DNA of 64,000 bases from UMGS1649 sp045659265 (GTDB lineage: Bacteria; Bacillota; Clostridia; TANB77; CAG-465): the NCBI GenBank assembly GCA_045659265.1, contig JAZOWO010000131.1:9627-73626 (forward strand), read 5' to 3'. Positions 59,523 to 64,000 of this stretch are shown here, in pieces. The notes beneath the pieces were generated by a model. It was not told the origin of the DNA, did no database searches, and saw only the letters and a list, made by a program, of their open reading frames with translations. The first letter of the stretch is position 1. Every line of letters starts with the position of its first letter. The position numbers and the translations under genes were made by a program.

Positions 59523-59551
59523 TTTAAAAATTAATATTCCTGTGATATAAT
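59523..59551 (+). promoter_or_regulatory. Promoter of secA
   Basis: TTTAAA (59523-59528), a 17-base spacer ending TGA, and TATAAT (59546-59551), an extended -10 type. Confidence 0.65.
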
Positions 59552-59590
59552 AAGGCCACTGTTTGAAAGATGAGATAAGAGGAGAATAAA

Positions 59591-62365
59591 ATGGGAATAA
59601 TTAAGAAGATATTTGGTTCATACAGCGAGAAAGAAATTAAAAGAATAATGCCACTAGTAGATAAAATAGAAGCATTAGAAGAAGATTACAAAAAACTTTC
59701 AGATGATGAACTTACAGGAAAAACAGAAGAATTTAAGAAAAGATTAGATGATGGTGAAACATTAGAAGATATATTACCAGAAGCTTTTGCTACTGTTAGG
59801 GAAGCTTCAAGTAGAGTTTTAGGTATGAGACACTTTAAGGTGCAATTAATAGGTGGAATAATTCTTCATCAAGGAAGAATTGCTGAAATGAAAACAGGTG
59901 AGGGTAAAACACTTGTTGTAACACTTCCAGCATATCTAAATGCGCTTACTGGTAAAGGTGTTCACATTATTACAGTAAATGATTACCTGGCTACATACCA
60001 TAGTGCGTGGATGGGTAAATTATATAAATTCTTGGGATTAACAGTAGGACTTGTTGTTCCTAATATGCCACCACATGCTAAACAAGCAGCATATGCAGCA
60101 GATATTACTTATGGTACAAATAATGAATTTGGTTTTGACTATCTAAGAGATAATATGTGCTTATCTAAAGAAGAAATGGTTCAAAGACCACTTAACTATG
60201 CAGTTGTGGATGAAGTGGATAGTATCCTTATAGATGAAGCAAGAACTCCATTAATTATCTCAGGTATGGGGAAAGAAGCAACTGAATTATATACAAAAGT
60301 AGATAAATTAGTAAGAAGAATGAAAGCAAAAGTTATTGTTGAATCAGATAACAAAACTTTTGATGATTCAGATGAAGAATATGATTATGTAGTAGATGAA
60401 AAAGCTAAGACAACAGCTTTAACAGAAACAGGTACTAAAAAATGTGAAGAATATTTTGGTATTGAATCTTTATCTGATGTAGATAATATGGAAATATCTC
60501 ATACAATAAACCAAGCGTTACGTGCTCATGGTATTATGAAAAAAGAGATAGACTATATTGAAAAGAATGGTGAAATTTTAATCGTAGATGAATTTACTGG
60601 ACGTATAATGGAAGGTAGAAGATATAGCGATGGATTACATCAAGCTATTGAAGCTAAAGAAGGAGTTAAAATTGCAAGAGAATCTAAAACTCTAGCAACA
60701 ATAACATTCCAAAACTACTTTAGACTATACAACAAACTTGCTGGTATGACAGGTACTGCTAAAACAGAAGAAGCAGAATTTAAAGGAATATTTGGCTTAG
60801 ATGTTGTAGAAATACCTACTAACAAACCAGTACAAAGAATAGATAATAATGATATGGTATACAAAAATGTAATGGGTAAATACCAAGCAATAGTAAGAGA
60901 TGTAAAAGAATGCTACGAAAAAGGTCAACCGGTTCTAGTTGGTACTGTATCTATAGAAAAATCTGAGTTAATTAGTAGACTTCTTAAAGCAGAAAGAATA
61001 CCACACGAAGTACTTAATGCTAAACATCACGAAAGAGAAGCAGAAATAGTAGCACAAGCTGGTAAATTTAAGGCTGTAACAATTGCTACAAATATGGCTG
61101 GTCGTGGTACAGACATACTTTTAGGCGGAAACCCAGAGTTTATGGCTAGACGTGCTCTTGAAAAAAGAGGCGAAGAATTAGAAAAAGTAGAATTTGCTAT
61201 GAGCCCTCTTCCAACAGAAGATGCAGAAATATTAAAACTTAGAGAAGAATATAAAGCATTAGAACAAGAATATAAGGCAAAACTAAAAGATGAAAAAGAT
61301 AAGGTTATAGCTGCTGGTGGTCTTAAGATTATTGGTAGTGAAAGACATGAATCAAGACGTATCGATGATCAGTTAAGAGGACGTGCTGGACGTCAAGGTG
61401 ATGTTGGTGAATCTACATTCTATATCTCTTTAGAAGATGATCTTATGAGATTATTCGGAACAGACAAAGTACAATACTTAGCTAATATGTTAGGTATACC
61501 AGACGATATGCCAATAGAACAAAAAATGTTAACAGGCGCAATTGAAACTGCTCAAAAGAGAGTTGAAGGACGTAATTATAGCATAAGAAAGAATGTCTTA
61601 GAATATGACGATGTTATGAACAAACAACGTAATATAATCTACGATCAAAGAAGACAAATTTTAGATAGTGAAAGTATTGAAGAGATTATTAAAAATCTAG
61701 CTACAAACAAAGTTTATGAAATTGTAGACACATATACTTCAAACCTATCTAAGAAAGAAGATATAGATAAAGAAAGCCTTAATAATACAATTCAAAGTGT
61801 ATTTGGTTTTGAACTAGAGGATAGTGAAATAGAAAAAGAAACACTAGAAGGCGTATTATTAAACAGAGTATTTGATGTATATGAAGCAAAGAGAAATATA
61901 TTCAAGGAACAAGGCATAGAAAACGAATACAATGTTATAGAAAAACTTATGATGCTAAGAAATGTAGATGAGAAATGGCAAGAACATATGGATAACATGA
62001 CTCAACTTAAAGAGGGAATACACTTAAGAGGATATGGTCAAACAAATCCGGTTGAAGCATACAAACAAGAAAGCTATGATATATTCTCTGAAATGACACA
62101 TAGCATCAAAGAAGACACAATAAAAACAATATTTAGAACAAGTTATAACACAAGCAATACTAAAAAGACAATGAATAGACTTGGACAAAGCGTAAATAGA
62201 ATAGATGATGCGTCTAAAGCAAGTATAAATGTTATGAATACAGGAAATCCTGAAGTAGTACAAAAAAGAGAGCCGGTAAGAGTAGAAAAAACTGTTGGTA
62301 GAAACGAACCATGTCCGTGTGGCAGTGGTAAGAAATACAAACAATGTTGTGGTAGAAATCAGTAG
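59591..62365 (+). CDS. secA: Preprotein translocase ATPase SecA
   Basis: The 924-residue motor of the Sec export pathway. Walker A is MKTGEGKTL near residue 101, Walker B DEVDSILIDEARTPL near 210, then EYFGIESLSD, TGRIMEGRRYSDGLHQAIEAKE and the helicase block DQLRGRAGRQGD. The C-terminal zinc motif CPCGSGKKYKQCC is complete. Length is a little above the typical 840. In Firmicutes hpf often precedes and prfB follows; here hpf is at 15.9 kb and prfB is not seen. Confidence 0.99.
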   Translation: MGIIKKIFGSYSEKEIKRIMPLVDKIEALEEDYKKLSDDELTGKTEEFKKRLDDGETLEDILPEAFATVREASSRVLGMRHFKVQLIGGIILHQGRIAEMKTGEGKTLVVTLPAYLNALTGKGVHIITVNDYLATYHSAWMGKLYKFLGLTVGLVVPNMPPHAKQAAYAADITYGTNNEFGFDYLRDNMCLSKEEMVQRPLNYAVVDEVDSILIDEARTPLIISGMGKEATELYTKVDKLVRRMKAKVIVESDNKTFDDSDEEYDYVVDEKAKTTALTETGTKKCEEYFGIESLSDVDNMEISHTINQALRAHGIMKKEIDYIEKNGEILIVDEFTGRIMEGRRYSDGLHQAIEAKEGVKIARESKTLATITFQNYFRLYNKLAGMTGTAKTEEAEFKGIFGLDVVEIPTNKPVQRIDNNDMVYKNVMGKYQAIVRDVKECYEKGQPVLVGTVSIEKSELISRLLKAERIPHEVLNAKHHEREAEIVAQAGKFKAVTIATNMAGRGTDILLGGNPEFMARRALEKRGEELEKVEFAMSPLPTEDAEILKLREEYKALEQEYKAKLKDEKDKVIAAGGLKIIGSERHESRRIDDQLRGRAGRQGDVGESTFYISLEDDLMRLFGTDKVQYLANMLGIPDDMPIEQKMLTGAIETAQKRVEGRNYSIRKNVLEYDDVMNKQRNIIYDQRRQILDSESIEEIIKNLATNKVYEIVDTYTSNLSKKEDIDKESLNNTIQSVFGFELEDSEIEKETLEGVLLNRVFDVYEAKRNIFKEQGIENEYNVIEKLMMLRNVDEKWQEHMDNMTQLKEGIHLRGYGQTNPVEAYKQESYDIFSEMTHSIKEDTIKTIFRTSYNTSNTKKTMNRLGQSVNRIDDASKASINVMNTGNPEVVQKREPVRVEKTVGRNEPCPCGSGKKYKQCCGRNQ

Positions 62366-62461
62366 TATCAAGGGATTGACAAATTTATAAAAATGAAAAA
62401 TAGGAAGAAAAATGCCTTTAGATACAAATTAGATACATTTTTATAATTGAATGAAAAACTT

Positions 62462-62501
62462 AAAAGATACATTGTTTCGAGTGAATGATGTATCTTTTTT
62501 G
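62462..62501 (+). terminator. Terminator after secA
   Basis: AAAAGATACAT (62462-62472) pairs with ATGTATCTTTT around a roughly 15-base loop, followed by TT. Confidence 0.75.
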
Positions 62502-62508
62502 ATAAAAG

Positions 62509-62537
62509 TTAAAAAATTACAAAACTTATGATATAAT
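62509..62537 (+). promoter_or_regulatory. Promoter of the methyltransferase operon
   Basis: A weak TTAAAA -35 (62509-62514), a 17-base spacer ending TGA, and TATAAT (62532-62537), so an extended -10 promoter. Confidence 0.6.
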
Positions 62538-62564
62538 ACAGTAGGATAATGAGGAGGAATGCAA

Positions 62565-63476
62565 ATGGATTTTAATGAAATAACTAAAATTAAATTTAAT
62601 AAGAAAGAATATAATGATAATTCTTTAGTAATATGTGGAGATTCATTAGAATGTTTAAAAAAATTTGAAGACAAATCTATTGATTTAATTTTTGCTGATC
62701 CACCCTATAATATTGGGAAAGACTTTGGAAATAATAAAGATAAATGGGATAGTACAGAGGAATATATCAATTGGTGTAAAAAATGGATGGACGAATGCTT
62801 TAGAATTTTAAAGGATACTGGAACATTTTATTTTATGACGGCAACACAGTTTATGCCATATCTTGATGTATATGTATCAGAGAATTACAATGTATTATCT
62901 AGGATTGTTTGGTCATACGATTCAAGTGGGGTTCAATCCAAAAAAATATATGGCTCATTATACGAACCAATTTTAATGTGTAATAAATCAAAAAAGAATA
63001 AGTATGTTTTTAATTATGAGAATATTTTAGTTGAAGCAAAGACAGGAGCGAAAAGAAAACTGATTGATTATCGTAAAAAAGTTCCTACACTATATAATAC
63101 AAAAAAAGTCCCTGGTAATGTGTGGAATTATAGTAGAGTGAGATTTAAAATGGAAGAATATGAAAATCATCCAACACAAAAACCTGAAGCTTTGTTAGAA
63201 AGAATAATATTGGCATCATCAAATGAGGGAGATATTGTATTGGATCCATTTAGTGGTACATTTACAACTTCATCTGTTGCTGTAAAAAACAATAGAAAAG
63301 CAATTGGTATAGAGTTAAATGAAGAATATTACAAAATTGGAATAAGAAGAACTAATATTTCAGAAGAATATAATGGTACAAAATTAAAAAAAGACAAGTC
63401 TAAAATCACAAATAATAAAAGCAAAAGAGATAGAATGAAAGATGAAAATCAAATTAAAATGGAGGAATTATTATGA
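62565..63476 (+). CDS. Site-specific DNA methyltransferase, beta class (N6-adenine or N4-cytosine)
   Basis: A 303-residue methyltransferase from ATG 62565, 7 bases after GAGGAGG; ATG 62559 is too close to that site. The catalytic DPPYNIGKDF motif comes early (about 44-53) and the AdoMet motif late (VLDPFSGTFTTSSVA about 225-239), which is the beta order. The usual FxGxG reads FSGTF, a small deviation also seen in some relatives. The region between holds the target-recognition part. Its stop overlaps the next gene, a probable restriction partner. The recognition site is unknown. Confidence 0.9.
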   Translation: MDFNEITKIKFNKKEYNDNSLVICGDSLECLKKFEDKSIDLIFADPPYNIGKDFGNNKDKWDSTEEYINWCKKWMDECFRILKDTGTFYFMTATQFMPYLDVYVSENYNVLSRIVWSYDSSGVQSKKIYGSLYEPILMCNKSKKNKYVFNYENILVEAKTGAKRKLIDYRKKVPTLYNTKKVPGNVWNYSRVRFKMEEYENHPTQKPEALLERIILASSNEGDIVLDPFSGTFTTSSVAVKNNRKAIGIELNEEYYKIGIRRTNISEEYNGTKLKKDKSKITNNKSKRDRMKDENQIKMEELL

Positions 63477-64000
63477 GAGAATTTATAGAAGAAATACTTA
63501 AGGAAGATTTTAATAAAGACTATGAAAAAATATATAATAATTCACCACTTATACAGTATATAGACAAAAAAACAGGAGCAATAGAGGGTGGAAGCAAAAC
63601 GAGGAGAAACTATGGGAATATTTATGCCATTTATGCTGTTTGTCATTTCTATTTAGAAAAGGGATTTTATGAACAAAAAGAAAAATATAAAAAATATGAA
63701 GGGTTCGATTATAACGATTTATGGGTATTTTGTAAAGAACAATATGGTGGTGTAAAAATTCAAAATCATGCTTTAAATAATAGGTTAAATGCAGAATTTG
63801 TTAATAAAATTAATGGAGCAGATAAAGAATTATTAATTATAAATGGAAGTAAATATTTAATTCACGTTGATTATATTTATGTGGGCAAAAATGATATAGC
63901 AAAGACTGTGGTTAAAATTATAGAAAAATATATAGAATTACTAAAAGATAAAGATTTTAAATTATCTAAAAATTTAGAAGAATTGATGACATTAAAAAAT
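63473..64000 (+). CDS. Probable type II restriction endonuclease (N-terminal part)
   Basis: Starts at ATG 63473, overlapping the methyltransferase stop by four bases with GGAGG before it, and runs open to the window end, at least 176 residues. It begins MREFIEEILKEDFNKDY, then has a Tyr-rich region (NYGNIYAIYAVCHFYLEKGF) and KELLIINGSKYLIHVDYIYV. No PD-(D/E)xK motif can be assigned with certainty from this part. The role is inferred from its position behind a methyltransferase, not from recognised homology. Confidence 0.55.
   Translation, partial: MREFIEEILKEDFNKDYEKIYNNSPLIQYIDKKTGAIEGGSKTRRNYGNIYAIYAVCHFYLEKGFYEQKEKYKKYEGFDYNDLWVFCKEQYGGVKIQNHALNNRLNAEFVNKINGADKELLIINGSKYLIHVDYIYVGKNDIAKTVVKIIEKYIELLKDKDFKLSKNLEELMTLKN

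Noticed and set aside
63473..64000. Assigning the ORF to a named restriction enzyme family
   Set aside because: No catalytic motif could be placed with confidence in the visible part; only context supports the restriction role.

Overview
The window looks like the chromosome of a low-GC, endospore-forming member of the Firmicutes, most likely class Clostridia. The evidence is a small acid-soluble spore protein, SpoIIAA/SpoIIAB, a gerA-type germinant receptor operon, a GerW/YtfJ protein, PolC-type polymerase, Veg, frequent TTG starts, strong AGGAGG ribosome sites and consensus SigA promoters. Only TAA, TAG and TGA stops are used. I found no rRNA, tRNA or CRISPR array. No gene-free stretch exceeds about 260 bases.

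Layout. 1-4.9 kb: radical SAM protein (cut), rarA, a DUF5711-like protein, CvpA, LCP. 5-16.2 kb: rpsB-tsf behind a structured leader, a divergent D,D-carboxypeptidase, a pilin-like gene, then frr-cdsA-rseP-polC-hpf. 16.3-23.9 kb: Ca/Na antiporter, a DUF2207-like protein, the spore protein, and a 1.4-kiloresidue S-layer-type protein. 24-27.9 kb: three paralogous membrane proteins of clearly higher GC. 28-36.5 kb: spoIIAA-spoIIAB, two pseudouridine synthases, rpsU, ctp, veg, recA-recX-scpA, and the YtfI/YtfJ pair. 36.6-42.6 kb: a ytrA-type regulator (frameshifted) with its ABC transporter, then the ger operon. 42.7-48.4 kb: EcsC-like protein, tyrosine phosphatase, an Mrr-like membrane endonuclease, and a zinc ABC transporter. 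48.5-51.5 kb: two high-GC genes with MazF-like and Spo0A-C-like domains. 51.7-57.7 kb: tyrS, YqeG, prepilin peptidase, inositol-phosphatase and endonuclease IV families, and small membrane proteins. 57.8-59.4 kb: three high-GC paralogs of unknown family. 59.6 kb to the end: secA, then the start of a restriction-modification locus.

Most interesting content. Three separate islands (24.1-27.9, 48.5-51.5 and 57.8-59.4 kb) stand out from an AT-rich background. Sampled 60-base rows are 31/60, 31/60 and 33/60 G+C, against 20/60 in polC. Their seven transcription units (eight genes) share one layout: a SigA-like promoter with a 17-base spacer, a small leader hairpin, an AT run, a strong ribosome site, and (for most) a strong terminator that abuts the next promoter. 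One island encodes a protein in which a MazF domain with both catalytic residues kept is joined to a domain closely resembling the DNA-binding domain of Spo0A. Beside it is a paralog whose MazF-like domain has lost the active-site arginine. I regard these islands as the best candidate for an undescribed, co-regulated system.

The rest is conserved housekeeping and sporulation content, with some unusual points: spoIIAA-spoIIAB without sigF, a short HPF, a GerAC without a lipobox, a frameshifted GntR regulator, and missing usual neighbours (pyrH, uppS, dxr, ispG, scpB, prfB).
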